Below, piece after piece: positions 43,423-52,227 of a stretch of DNA of 64,000 nt. How positions within the stretch are numbered: position 1 is the stretch's first letter; every line of letters begins with the position of its first letter. This stretch comes from Bdellovibrio sp. KM01 (GTDB lineage: Bacteria > Bdellovibrionota > Bdellovibrionia > Bdellovibrionales > Bdellovibrionaceae): NCBI RefSeq assembly GCF_013752535.1, contig NZ_CP058348.1, positions 3,472,001 through 3,536,000 of the forward strand, given 5' to 3'. Made by a program: the position numbers and the translations under genes. Below the pieces are notes generated by a model. The model did not search any database. It was not told the DNA's origin and saw only the letters and a list, made by a program, of their open reading frames with translations.

Positions 43423-45642
43423 ATGCGATTTCTTCTGATTTCATTCATCATTTCAACGGTCTTAGGATTGCTTTCGTGCACCAGCGCGCAACGCACTCCC
43501 AGTTCTGTTGTGACTGACGAAGATCGCATCGTGCGGATTCAGGAAATCGACCTGGAGCTTTCGCAGTATTGGAATAACGACTGGCGCTACAGCCAAAAGC
43601 TTTTCCAGGTGGCTCCTTCGAAAGTCATGACTTCAAATGCTCCCTTATTCGATCTTTCAAAAATATCCGATCCGAAGATTCGCTCCGAGATTGTTCGCTT
43701 GCAGGCCGAGCGCCAGTCTTTGCGAGATGCTTTGGCTTTTAAATTCGAAGCCCGGGATTGGCAGGGTATCGGTCCTTGGTTCCAAAGCTCTTTCCGCCGC
43801 CCTTTGTTTGCGAAAGAAGAAATCATCAGCATCCGCGATCTGGAGGAATTCCGTTTAAACGGGAAGTCCTCCAATCCATTTCCTTTGGAGCATCGTTTTT
43901 TCGCCGACTATTCTCTGCGCTTTAAGAATGAAATGAAAACCGAGAACGGTGTCTTTGCGAAAGACAAAGACGATCGCATCAACAAACGTTACTTGAAGGC
44001 ACGCTTGGAATGTGATGGCGATATCATCGCGCCGGCGAAATATTTCTGGTTGTCTGAAGAACGCACACGCGTTTACGATTTCAAATGGTTTTATGCGAAT
44101 GAGAACACGCAAAATATTTCCGTGAAGTTTTCGTCCAACGTTTCTCAGTGTCGGTTCAGCTATTTTGATCCGGAAAAGGCAACAAGCTGGACAAACGGTT
44201 TTCCCTTAGCCAGTTTGCGTGACGTTTCCCCTGAGTGGATGAAGCTGACTCAGCAGATTGATGTGTGTCCTCAGATTTCAAATGGCTTTGGTAAGAATCC
44301 TGAAGGCTTTTTTTGGATGCAGGACTTTAACTTCGACACGTGCCCAGAGACTTTTGATTCCTATACGAATCTGCGCGATCCGTATGTGGCGATGAACCGT
44401 CGAGTGATTTCATTAACGGGCTCTTCTTTGCAACGGCGGGATTTCGATGCCAAGAATCCAATGGCGCCTCTGAATTTTGCCAAGGCTCCGCAATTTGATA
44501 TTTTATGGGTGTCTTCTTTGAACTTCTCCGCAGACTTTTCAGGAATGGTGACGGCACGGGCCATTCGTTATCACGCGGAAAAAGGCACACAAGTGCGCAT
44601 CCTGGTTCCGCAAGTCACGATGACCAAGAAAGACCGCGAGATCGTTTCCTGGTTGATGCGTGATCTGCCGAATGTGAAAGTTCAGTATTACAAATACTCT
44701 GTTACTGATGACAAAGATGGAACTTGGTTTGATCGACTTCACCGGGTGAATCACACAAAGTTGCTCTTAGGATATTCTGTCCGCGAGCCTGCCGCAAATT
44801 TCTTGATCACAGGTGGTCGTAACATTCGAGATTCTTATATTTTCCCGGAAACGCCGTTTTACCGTGCGTATAAGAATTTGAAAAATTATGGCGATGGTGA
44901 AGAACCGTATATTTACTATAACGACTTCGAAATCGAACTGCGTGGCACGGACATCGTGAAACACACTCTAGCGCAAATGTTGAATTTCTGGAATCGAGAG
45001 CCTTCCACTCAGCGCTTCCGTTCAACGAACGTGAATATCCCGGTGGTTGGCAACTCGGATCTGGTGGTTCGCTTGAAAGCTTTGCCGAATTCGAAACCCC
45101 TCGTTCGCCATGTGATGTCCTTGCCATATTTTGATGGCTATCAGCTGGAGCGTTTTTACATCGAGATGATCGATTCCGCTCAAAAAGAACTGTTGTTAAC
45201 CACGCCGTACTTCCGTCCTTCAGTGGCCATCAGCGCTGCCTTGGATCGCGCCCACGCTCGTGGCGTGGCGGTTAAAGTCGTAACCCGTATTCACTTAGCT
45301 GGCGACGGCACTCCCCAAATCGCCGAGGAAGTGAATAAAGAAGGCGTGAACCGCCATCTTAGAAACGTCATGATCTATGAGTGGACCGAATCCAATTCCA
45401 TCATGCACGCGAAAATTTTGGTTATTGACGGCAAACTAAGCTTCCTCAGCAGTGTGAATCTAAATCGCCGCAGCTTCATCCATGACACCGAAAGCGGCGT
45501 TTTGATTCTGCACGAACCCACAGCCGCCAATTTAAGAAAAGAATTCTTCAGCTACCTAAACCGCAGCCGCCTCATCACCATCGAAGAAAAAATAGGCTGG
45601 ATCAGCGGCCAACTCATCGACTGGGCGGACTCTTACTTCTAA
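43423..45642 (+). CDS. Phospholipase D-superfamily lipoprotein
   Basis: This 739-residue protein has a lipobox (LLSC, Cys at about residue 19) and two PLD modules. The first (H444, NHTKLLLGYS with later TGGRNIRD) lacks the HKD aspartate. The second (H662, HAKILVIDGK, then SSVNLNRRSF) is complete. The 350-residue region before them has no motif I recognise. It could hydrolyse or transfer phospholipids, like cardiolipin synthases, but is placed outside the inner membrane by its anchor. The gene stands alone after a terminator. Confidence 0.86.
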   Translation: MRFLLISFIISTVLGLLSCTSAQRTPSSVVTDEDRIVRIQEIDLELSQYWNNDWRYSQKLFQVAPSKVMTSNAPLFDLSKISDPKIRSEIVRLQAERQSLRDALAFKFEARDWQGIGPWFQSSFRRPLFAKEEIISIRDLEEFRLNGKSSNPFPLEHRFFADYSLRFKNEMKTENGVFAKDKDDRINKRYLKARLECDGDIIAPAKYFWLSEERTRVYDFKWFYANENTQNISVKFSSNVSQCRFSYFDPEKATSWTNGFPLASLRDVSPEWMKLTQQIDVCPQISNGFGKNPEGFFWMQDFNFDTCPETFDSYTNLRDPYVAMNRRVISLTGSSLQRRDFDAKNPMAPLNFAKAPQFDILWVSSLNFSADFSGMVTARAIRYHAEKGTQVRILVPQVTMTKKDREIVSWLMRDLPNVKVQYYKYSVTDDKDGTWFDRLHRVNHTKLLLGYSVREPAANFLITGGRNIRDSYIFPETPFYRAYKNLKNYGDGEEPYIYYNDFEIELRGTDIVKHTLAQMLNFWNREPSTQRFRSTNVNIPVVGNSDLVVRLKALPNSKPLVRHVMSLPYFDGYQLERFYIEMIDSAQKELLLTTPYFRPSVAISAALDRAHARGVAVKVVTRIHLAGDGTPQIAEEVNKEGVNRHLRNVMIYEWTESNSIMHAKILVIDGKLSFLSSVNLNRRSFIHDTESGVLILHEPTAANLRKEFFSYLNRSRLITIEEKIGWISGQLIDWADSYF

Positions 45643-45673
45643 TTCTTGTTAGCCGCTCACTCAATCCTTTCGA

Positions 45674-45755
45674 GGTCTCGGCCACACAACAACTCACCCT
45701 CTTATCCCGGGTATCGGTCAACTCCAAATCCCTCTCTTCCCGAGGGTATCGGTCA
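45674..45755. repeat. Three tandem REP-like units (about 35-bp period) at the 3' end of the RAYT gene
   Basis: Copies of the core GGTATCGGTCA occur at 45710-45720 and 45745-45755, with a degenerate copy (GGTCTCGGCCA) at 45674-45684. Start-to-start distances are 36 and 35 bp, and each core is preceded by a similar CTCTT/CCCGAG-type stretch. The last copy overlaps the RAYT stop codon. Confidence 0.75.
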
Positions 45756-46304
45756 CGCCCACAACTCCCTCAACTGCTCTTCTGACAACCCACGCAGTCG
45801 CGTTTTCGAATACAGCCGCCCTGTCGCCTCGAGCTCATTCAATTGAATATAGTCCCGAACAATTCGATAAGGTTTATAACCTTTAATAACCCGCGAAAAC
45901 GGACGATGCTTCCAAACCTTTTCACCCTCATGCTTCTGACTGAAGGTATCGGTCAAGCACTGAGCAAACTGCCCCGCCACCACCCGCAAGAAAATTTGCA
46001 TCGCCGATCTCCGCCCACCTCGCACCAAAAGATGGATGTGATCAGTTTGAATAGAAACCTGTTCAACTCGGACAAAAAACTTTCGCGAATACTTTCGCAA
46101 CAGTGCTTGTAACAAATTAAAAGTCCGAGGACTGCGAAGTCCGGCGCGAACAGCGCCTTTATTAACTTTAAAAACCAAATGAATAGGATCGGTTGACGAC
46201 AACGGGCGGGCTCCCCTGCCTTTGGACGATTTTCTTAAATTACCACCGTAACAATAGCGATGCCGCCAATGAGTATGTAGTTGAGAAAAAGTTTGCTGCT
46301 TCAT
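45753..46304 (-). CDS. REP-associated tyrosine transposase (RAYT, Y1/IS200-like)
   Basis: This 183-residue HUH endonuclease has the metal-binding HIH (89-91, in VSIQTDHIHLLVRGG) and the nucleophile motif DYIQLNELEA (Y152). I place the start at 46304, seven bases after GAGGAG; an in-frame opening reaching 46412 is not supported. RAYTs are single-copy domesticated relatives of IS200/IS605 transposases that act on REP sequences. Here copies of a REP-like core flank the gene in opposite orientation, and one lies within it (45945-45955). No insertion-sequence ends are seen. Confidence 0.9.
   Translation of the reverse strand: MKQQTFSQLHTHWRHRYCYGGNLRKSSKGRGARPLSSTDPIHLVFKVNKGAVRAGLRSPRTFNLLQALLRKYSRKFFVRVEQVSIQTDHIHLLVRGGRRSAMQIFLRVVAGQFAQCLTDTFSQKHEGEKVWKHRPFSRVIKGYKPYRIVRDYIQLNELEATGRLYSKTRLRGLSEEQLRELWA
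45945..45955. repeat. REP-like core inside the RAYT gene
   Basis: An exact GGTATCGGTCA lies in the coding sequence, in the same orientation as the copies at 45710 and 45745. On the coding strand it encodes part of LTDTF. Confidence 0.75.
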
Positions 46305-46318
46305 TTGTAACTCCTCTT

Positions 46319-46341
46319 GGGGAGTCGGTTGACCGATCCCC
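46319..46341. repeat. REP-like hairpin in the RAYT leader
   Basis: An imperfect inverted repeat is centred on TCGGTTGACCGA (46325-46336) with G-rich and C-rich edges. Its right half, TGACCGATCCCC, is the reverse complement of the REP-like core with one change. It sits 15 bp before the RAYT start codon, over the leader, so it could also control expression of the gene. Confidence 0.65.
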
Positions 46342-46565
46342 CCGAAACGAGGACGTGACGATGCAAATTGTGCGTGCGGGTCAGATGCGCGAGATTTTGA
46401 ATATGGATACATAGTTGTCCGATCTGAGGATGGCAGGATGGGATCACAGGATGGCGAGATACCAAGATGACCGATACCCCACGGACATTGGACAGGTTAG
46501 GGATAGAGATAGGAATAGATTAGGAAGCGAAAGGGATTCGGAAATAATAGCGTGAGGAGAAAAAC
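46342..46565. other. Non-coding stretch upstream of RAYT, with an inverted REP-like copy
   Basis: TGACCGATACC (46468-46478) is an exact inverted copy of the GGTATCGGTCA core, so the RAYT gene is bracketed by oppositely oriented cores. Around it the sequence is purine-rich with short AGGATGG and GGATAG reiterations. I see no gene here. Confidence 0.6.
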
Positions 46566-46590
46566 AAAACCCCAGGGGTGCTGGGGTTTT
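46566..46590 (-). terminator. Terminator of the agmatinase-family gene
   Basis: The 10-bp arms AAAACCCCAG and CTGGGGTTTT have a 5-base loop. On the minus strand they are followed by a T-rich run, 10 bp after the stop; the other strand also has T. Confidence 0.88.
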
Positions 46591-46600
46591 TCTAAAAAAA

Positions 46601-47533
46601 CTATTTAGCCTTAAACAAGTGGAGCATTTCAAACATCGCGTCCATTCCAGCCAGGGCGGTGATGTCGCCGTGGTCGAATGGTGGAGAGATCTCCACCACG
46701 TCACAGCCTACCAAGTTTGGAATTTTAAAGGCGCGGAAGATGCGTTGCACTTCGTACGTCGTCAATCCGCCCGGGACTGGCGTGCCGGTGCCTGGAGCGC
46801 AGCTTGGATCCAGGTTGTCGATGTCGTAGCTGATGTATGTCGGAGTATCGTCGAACGTCGGCAAGGTCTTCAAAAAGTCGTTGATGTTTTGATTGCGGAT
46901 TTCGTCGACAGTAATAACGCGAATCCCGTGTTTATTTACGAAATCCAAATCTCCGCCCGCCGCCAAGGGACCGCGGATTCCGATTTGCACCATTTTCTTG
47001 GGATCGACCAAGCCCTCTTCCACTGCGTGACGGGCAAAAGCACCATGATGGTATTCACAACCCCACGCAGCCGGATAAGTATCCAAGTGAGCATCGAAAT
47101 GTATGAAAGCCAAAGGCTTGCCATATTTTTTTCTTAATGCGCGCAATACCGGAAGAGTTGTCGAGTGATCTCCACCGACAGAAACGAAGCGCTTGTTGTG
47201 CTGAAGCAACTCACCCACGAACTTTTCAATGCGCTCGTATGTTTGACCTTGGTCAATAGGAACTGTGGGACAATCGCCGATATCTGCGACTTTTAATTTC
47301 TCAAAGAAGTTTTCCATACGAGTCATATGGAAGCCACGGCCCAAAGCAGAAACTTCGCGCACTTTTGTCGGTGCAAAACGAGCACCGGGACGATAGGAAA
47401 CGCCGCCGTCATAAGGAATACCAAAGATTCCAACTTCATAATCCGCGTCAATTGCCACGTAGGGCAATCTGAAGAAAGTTTTAATCGCAGAAAATCGGGG
47501 GAACTCACGTCCACTGAGCGGTTTGTATTCCAT
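46601..47533 (-). CDS. speB: Agmatinase/arginase (ureohydrolase) family protein
   Basis: This 310-residue enzyme has all the ureohydrolase manganese-ligand motifs: GGDHSTTLPVLRAL, FIHFDAHLDTYP and SYDIDNLDPSCAPGTGTPVPGG. The overall pattern is closest to agmatinase (agmatine to putrescine and urea), though related substrates such as guanidinobutyrate are possible. GAGGAG precedes the ATG. The gene is divergent from mutY with a 39-bp spacer. Confidence 0.9.
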   Translation of the reverse strand: MEYKPLSGREFPRFSAIKTFFRLPYVAIDADYEVGIFGIPYDGGVSYRPGARFAPTKVREVSALGRGFHMTRMENFFEKLKVADIGDCPTVPIDQGQTYERIEKFVGELLQHNKRFVSVGGDHSTTLPVLRALRKKYGKPLAFIHFDAHLDTYPAAWGCEYHHGAFARHAVEEGLVDPKKMVQIGIRGPLAAGGDLDFVNKHGIRVITVDEIRNQNINDFLKTLPTFDDTPTYISYDIDNLDPSCAPGTGTPVPGGLTTYEVQRIFRAFKIPNLVGCDVVEISPPFDHGDITALAGMDAMFEMLHLFKAK

Positions 47534-47572
47534 TATTGACTCCTCAATTATCTCCCGACTAGATTACCGCGG

Positions 47573-48568
47573 ATGAGCTCAAAATACGATCAGAAACTCG
47601 ACCATCAACGCGACCATAAAAGCTTGATCCAGTGGTACAAAAAGAATCGCCGCAGTCTCCCATGGCGCGAGAACAAAGATCCCTATCGTATCTGGCTTTC
47701 CGAAGTCATGTTGCAACAGACTACAGTCGTCGCAGTGATCCCTTATTTCGAAAAATTTCTTAAAAATTTCCCCACTGTTCAGGACCTGGCCTCAGCTCCA
47801 GAGCATGACGTATTAGAAGCATGGGCTGGTCTAGGTTATTATTCACGCGCCCGCAATCTTCATAAAGCGGCAAAAGCTTTGGCCGAAAATGGATTTCCCA
47901 GAACGGCCGCAGAACTTTTAGAACTTCCTGGATTTGGTCCGTACACTTCCCGTGCGGTGGCAAGCCTCGCCTTTGGTGAAAAAGTGGGCGTTCTTGATGG
48001 CAACGTGATCCGCGTTCTTTCACGCCGCTATGGTTTGAAGTTGGAGTGGTGGAACGGAAAAGCCCGCCAACAATTGCAGGATCTTTCTGATATCTTGTCT
48101 TCGTTTGGAAATTCTGACTCCGTCAATCAGGGACTCATGGAATTGGGAGCAACGATTTGCACTCCCCAAAAAGTCATGTGCTTGATGTGTCCTTGGTCCA
48201 CGGATTGCGTTGCACGCGAAAAAAACATGGTGGACAAATTGCCTCTGAAAAAGCCACGTAAGCAGAGTGAAGTCTGGGTCTGGAATCCAATTGTTTCAAT
48301 CAAGAACAATAAAGTCGCACTGATAGAGAATGACTATGCTCCGTTCCTTAAAGGGCAAATGATCTTTCCAGGAACGATTTCTCAAAATGATGACAAGCCC
48401 AAAGACTATGATGCTAAACACAATATCACACATCATGATATCTTCATAAAAATCGCTCAAAGAAAGAGCGTGAATAACCGAAACATCCAGTGGGTTGAGT
48501 TGAAAAATCTGAAGAAGGTCAATCCCTCCTCACTGTTACAAAAAGTACTTCACAAGGTAGAAATATGA
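47573..48568 (+). CDS. mutY: A/G-specific adenine DNA glycosylase MutY
   Basis: This 331-residue enzyme has LPWRENKDPYRIWLSEVMLQ with catalytic E44, the helix-hairpin-helix LPGFGPYTSRAVASLAFG, D142 (VLDGNVIRV) and the 4Fe-4S cluster cysteines C196, C203, C206 and C212 in the usual 6-2-5 spacing. It removes adenine opposite 8-oxoguanine. The C-terminal NUDIX-like domain is short. The stop overlaps the next gene by 4 bp. Confidence 0.95.
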   Translation: MSSKYDQKLDHQRDHKSLIQWYKKNRRSLPWRENKDPYRIWLSEVMLQQTTVVAVIPYFEKFLKNFPTVQDLASAPEHDVLEAWAGLGYYSRARNLHKAAKALAENGFPRTAAELLELPGFGPYTSRAVASLAFGEKVGVLDGNVIRVLSRRYGLKLEWWNGKARQQLQDLSDILSSFGNSDSVNQGLMELGATICTPQKVMCLMCPWSTDCVAREKNMVDKLPLKKPRKQSEVWVWNPIVSIKNNKVALIENDYAPFLKGQMIFPGTISQNDDKPKDYDAKHNITHHDIFIKIAQRKSVNNRNIQWVELKNLKKVNPSSLLQKVLHKVEI

Positions 48569-49878
48569 AGCAAACGTGTATGAAGATCTTTATTTTGGGC
48601 AGCATCCTTTCAGGATGCACACACAGCCCAACAAAAGATCTTTTGACCACGGATTTCCTGCTTCAAAAAGATATCAAGCAAATCACTTTTCAAGGTGATA
48701 ACGAACGTCCCCGTTTTTCAGCCAATGGCAATCGCTTGATTTACGCAAGCCGTGGCCGCGGCAACCAAAAGAATCTGCAGCTTTATGAAACAGATCTTAT
48801 TCGCAACAAGGAACGTCGTGTAACTTTTCAAGATGGCGACGCTTTCGATGCGAGCTATATCAGTGAAATGGAAATGATTTATTCAAGCACAACGGATGAG
48901 ATCAAAGAAAGTCCATTCTTGAATAGAAATCCCAGCAAAGAGTTTCCTCCAGCAGATATTTACATGAGCGACCGCTTTGGCTCTGATATTTTACGTGTCA
49001 CAAATCAGCCCGGTTACGATGGCGAGGCTTTCTTGATGCCTCACCCCACTAAGCCTTCCGTGATTTTCACGTCTCGTCGTGGTGATGTGACAGGCATTTA
49101 TCAGTCTGATTTGAAATCTGGCTTCGTGTCGTTGCTGGCAGCGGAAACCGGGAGAGATCGTCGCTCGCCGACTCTTTCACCTGAAAAATCTCGCGTCGCT
49201 TTCATTGAAACAAATTTGGAAACAAAACAACAAAGTTTACAATTGGTTGATATACGCACCAAACAAACGGTGCTTTTGAAATCCGATGAGGGACAATACC
49301 GCGACTTGTTCTTTGCCCCTCGCCCGCCGGCACGTTTGTTCTATAGCATTCTAAGAAAAGGCGAAAAAAAGAATCAAATCGAAGTCTACAATTTGGAAAC
49401 GAAATGCACGCAGGTCGTTTTCAAAGGCACAGACTCCTTAATGTACCCTGCCGTTTCCAATGAATCCAACGAACGTGTGGCATTCACCAGAACCTTCCAG
49501 GATAAAAAGCAAATCTACATCGTGGCCTTGCCGGATGATATGGGACCTTGCTTGGCAGATCCCAACGCCGCAAAAACGGAAGTGCCCGCTACGGCGAATG
49601 GAGTAACTTCAACTGACAATGCGGCTGCAGCAGCTGCCGTGGTAGCTCCGACACAAGCAAAACCCACTCGTCGCGCGAAACGCCAGCCAATTCCCAAGCC
49701 ATCACCAGTGCAGGAACCTGCAAATCCACTTCCTGAACGAAAAATCGTCCCGGAATCCCCGACTCCCTCTGTAGCACCTACTGCGACTCCCATTGAGTCT
49801 GCTGCACCGTCTTTAGCGCCAGCAGCGAGTCCAGTTTCTGCGGAAACGGCGACGCCAGCGCCTACACCCGTGAAATAA
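48565..49878 (+). CDS. TolB-like beta-propeller lipoprotein with Pro/Ala-rich tail
   Basis: This 437-residue protein has a lipobox (LSGC, Cys at about residue 18) and propeller-type repeats: DNERPRFSANGNRLIYASRG, RDRRSPTLSPEKSRVAFIET, LMYPAVSNESNERVAFTRTF. The last 110 residues are rich in P, A, T and S, a likely disordered or wall-spanning tail. It may be a surface or periplasmic scaffold; no enzymatic motif is seen. It is translationally coupled to mutY, though a shared function is not obvious. Confidence 0.75.
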   Translation: MKQTCMKIFILGSILSGCTHSPTKDLLTTDFLLQKDIKQITFQGDNERPRFSANGNRLIYASRGRGNQKNLQLYETDLIRNKERRVTFQDGDAFDASYISEMEMIYSSTTDEIKESPFLNRNPSKEFPPADIYMSDRFGSDILRVTNQPGYDGEAFLMPHPTKPSVIFTSRRGDVTGIYQSDLKSGFVSLLAAETGRDRRSPTLSPEKSRVAFIETNLETKQQSLQLVDIRTKQTVLLKSDEGQYRDLFFAPRPPARLFYSILRKGEKKNQIEVYNLETKCTQVVFKGTDSLMYPAVSNESNERVAFTRTFQDKKQIYIVALPDDMGPCLADPNAAKTEVPATANGVTSTDNAAAAAAVVAPTQAKPTRRAKRQPIPKPSPVQEPANPLPERKIVPESPTPSVAPTATPIESAAPSLAPAASPVSAETATPAPTPVK

Positions 49879-49925
49879 AGACCTTTGCTCTTGCTGGGCT
49901 AGGTCACCCTTGATAACCTGAAAGG

Positions 49926-50486
49926 GTGAGAACGTGGTTAGCTCTTCTTTTATTAAGTCCCCTGACAAGCTTCGCAGCCCCTTACCCTGCGACGAGTACT
50001 TCTGCGCTGACGGCGCCAGAAAAGGGTCTTTATTTTTTGCACAAGGGCTTTACCGTTAAAACAGATGGAAGCACTTGGACGCCGATTGCGACATCTGAAG
50101 ACAGCCTTCTCGACACCGTTCGCTTTGCAGATAAAACAGCACCCGATGCCGCTTCACTCAGCGTGCGCACGGACCGTGTTTCTAAAAATGCATCGCTCGA
50201 GCTTTACACGCGCAAATGGATGCGTGACTACCCAAGCTATGGCTTTGAAGTGCTAGCGACGAAACAATTCAATTTGAATGGCAGCCCGGCATTGATCGTG
50301 GACATGCTTTCCCGATCCAAAAACAAACAGATTCGCCAGGTCGTTTTGAAAAACGAAGACAAAGTGGCGATCATGACTTGCCTGGATAACAAAGACACTT
50401 TCACAAAGTCCCTGAAAGAGTGTAATCAGATCATCAAGACATTCTCTTGGGTCATTCCCGAAGAGAAACCGTCTCTTAAAAAATAA
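49926..50486 (+). CDS. Secreted protein of unknown function
   Basis: This 186-residue protein has a signal peptide (ending SFA) and a mature alpha/beta domain with two cysteines near the end (ATMTCLDNK region and KECNQ). The start is a GTG at 49926 with only a weak upstream site. The 47-bp gap after the TolB-like gene has no terminator, so the two are probably co-transcribed. I recognise no family. Confidence 0.6.
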   Translation: MRTWLALLLLSPLTSFAAPYPATSTSALTAPEKGLYFLHKGFTVKTDGSTWTPIATSEDSLLDTVRFADKTAPDAASLSVRTDRVSKNASLELYTRKWMRDYPSYGFEVLATKQFNLNGSPALIVDMLSRSKNKQIRQVVLKNEDKVAIMTCLDNKDTFTKSLKECNQIIKTFSWVIPEEKPSLKK

Positions 50487-50490
50487 TTTT

Positions 50491-51603
50491 TTATTGAAAG
50501 ACTTCTTGGCACAACGGGTGAGGCAGCCACTGGCCAGGCTTACCTTTATATTCCGCTATCAAAATATCGACATAAGGCGATGAGTCAGGTCCTTGTGCCT
50601 TCTTAGCCAATTGTAGAATCCGAGTTCTCTGTGAAATATCCATAGGAGTAGATCGCATTGAACTCCAAGCATTACTCGCTGTGTGAGAATGTTTAAAACC
50701 TTCTAAAAGAACATAACCATATTTTTCCGGATCCGAGGAAAGTTTCTCAAACAACGGATTGTAAGAAAAAAAATTTCGCATAATGGCCGCTTTGATCGAC
50801 TCTTGAGTGAAGTTTTCCACGGAGGCTTTTTCAATAACCTCCTTCGCCATATTAGATGAACCGTTTCTAATGATGAAATCCACGGCTTTGATTCCTTCTT
50901 CACCAGGAACCTTAATAGCTTTATAGAAGGCATCCATTTCCGCGCTTGGATTCTTGAAATTCTCTTCATTTTTCAGTTCAGGAAATAATTTAAAAAACTT
51001 TTTATAGCTCCATGGTCGCTCAGGAGTTGAAATCTTGATACTTCTAAAATCGTCAACGGTAGCCACGTGTATCTTCGACAGGGTTTCAACATCAATCACG
51101 TTCATCCATGTTGGTGTATGCCGAACAGAAATCACCGAAATGCCTTTGCTTCGCAATGCCTCCAAATACCAATTCCAACTTAGCATACTTCCGTAAGTGA
51201 CATTAAGCAGGATCGTATCTTTGGGAAGTTCAACCACGATAGCTGTACTTCCGTAATTAATGGAGTCCAATGGACTAGAAGAGACATAAAATCCTCCGCC
51301 AGAGTTTCCTCCTAGCTTCTTAAGAGCAGTCAAACGCTCTTCAGAAATTTTTCCTTCCGAATTCCATCTATTGATTTGTGAGCTCGAGGCCTTTTCCCAA
51401 TGGTACAATCGTGTTCCTTTTGGAAGTACTGTCAGTTCACCTATTTTTGTATCAGTCTGATGACGATATATAACCTCAGTGACACACAAGGCATTCTTTT
51501 CAAGAAAAAATTTGTCGGCATAAGGAACAGTTTCCGTCCCAGCTAATACGAGCGAAACACTGAAAAAATGTATTAAGAAAAAAAGCACTGCCAATTTCTT
51601 CAC
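50491..51603 (-). CDS. Secreted protein with ADP-ribosyltransferase-like motifs, function unknown
   Basis: This protein of about 370 residues has a signal peptide (ending VLAG). Residues 55-135 contain GTRLYHWEKASSSQINRWNS, then GGGFYVSSSPLDSINYG and AIVVELPKDTILLNVTYG. The LYH segment followed by GFYxSxxP and a tyrosine recalls the H-Y core of PARP-type ADP-ribosyltransferases, but I cannot assign a catalytic glutamate. The C-terminal half is helical. The GTG at 51603 follows GGAGAG and is preferred to an ATG at 51615. The gene looks richer in A/T than its neighbours. Confidence 0.6.
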   Translation of the reverse strand: MKKLAVLFFLIHFFSVSLVLAGTETVPYADKFFLEKNALCVTEVIYRHQTDTKIGELTVLPKGTRLYHWEKASSSQINRWNSEGKISEERLTALKKLGGNSGGGFYVSSSPLDSINYGSTAIVVELPKDTILLNVTYGSMLSWNWYLEALRSKGISVISVRHTPTWMNVIDVETLSKIHVATVDDFRSIKISTPERPWSYKKFFKLFPELKNEENFKNPSAEMDAFYKAIKVPGEEGIKAVDFIIRNGSSNMAKEVIEKASVENFTQESIKAAIMRNFFSYNPLFEKLSSDPEKYGYVLLEGFKHSHTASNAWSSMRSTPMDISQRTRILQLAKKAQGPDSSPYVDILIAEYKGKPGQWLPHPLCQEVFQ

Positions 51604-51768
51604 GCGTCTCTCCATCTACAATTTGCAAATGCAGTTTATTTTGCAAAAGATGTGCAGACTAAAAACCAGTCTGGATGAGATAGGACTCTCAAATTGAGAC
51701 ACTTTAAAGAAAACGCCAAAAAATGTTAACAGCTGAGCGTTTTCATCCAAGCAACAACAGGAAACATC

Positions 51769-52155
51769 TTAGTTGTTATCGAATTGCCCTGGGCAATAAT
51801 CCATCTCCACTGGGCAGTACACGCAGTTCAATCCACGGATATCTTTCGTCACGCGACCTGTGGATTGGATAATCTCGCGGTAAAATCCTTGATCGAAATT
51901 CAAAACGTATTTCATATCGCCATCCAAACCGACAGCAATCTGTTGGAACTCTTCAACACGATTGGAAAGAACCGTGACACGGTCATTTTCAATCCAATAC
52001 AAAGCAATGGGTTGATTCTTAGTGATAGCAAAATGAATCTGAATGGCTTTATCGGGAGTACGGCAACGAACACCGTTGTAAAGATCAGAAACCTCAGCCT
52101 GAGCCACTGATGATAAAACGAAAGAAGCCAACAAAGAGCAGAAAATTGTTTTCAT
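51769..52155 (-). CDS. Small secreted protein of unknown function
   Basis: This 128-residue protein has a signal peptide (ending AQA) and a predicted all-beta mature part with four cysteines, three near the end (LNCVYCPVEMDYCPG). The ATG at 52155 is chosen because the signal peptide begins there; a longer opening to 52194 runs into the terminator hairpin of the upstream gene. It probably has its own promoter. Confidence 0.6.
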   Translation of the reverse strand: MKTIFCSLLASFVLSSVAQAEVSDLYNGVRCRTPDKAIQIHFAITKNQPIALYWIENDRVTVLSNRVEEFQQIAVGLDGDMKYVLNFDQGFYREIIQSTGRVTKDIRGLNCVYCPVEMDYCPGQFDNN

Positions 52156-52173
52156 CACTCGATCAAAACGACA

Positions 52174-52202
52174 AAACCTCTTTGTGTCAAACAAAGAGGT
52201 TT
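52174..52202 (-). terminator. Terminator of the 471-residue lipoprotein gene
   Basis: The 12-bp arms AAACCTCTTTGT and ACAAAGAGGTTT enclose a 5-base loop. The minus-strand sequence after it is T-rich but interrupted. It lies 26 bp after the stop. Confidence 0.75.
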
Positions 52203-52227
52203 GCTGAAAACGAAAGGGCCTTTCAAC

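Noticed and set aside
45674-45755. Possible small CRISPR array because of 35-bp periodic repeats
   Set aside because: Only an 11-bp core repeats, with three units of varying quality. The cores also occur inverted and inside the neighbouring gene, and no cas gene is present. REP-like elements of the RAYT explain it better.
45753-46304. Mobile IS200/IS605 insertion sequence
   Set aside because: The protein has the HUH and tyrosine motifs, but there are no left and right IS ends, no tnpB and no duplicate in the window. The flanking REP-like cores point to a RAYT.
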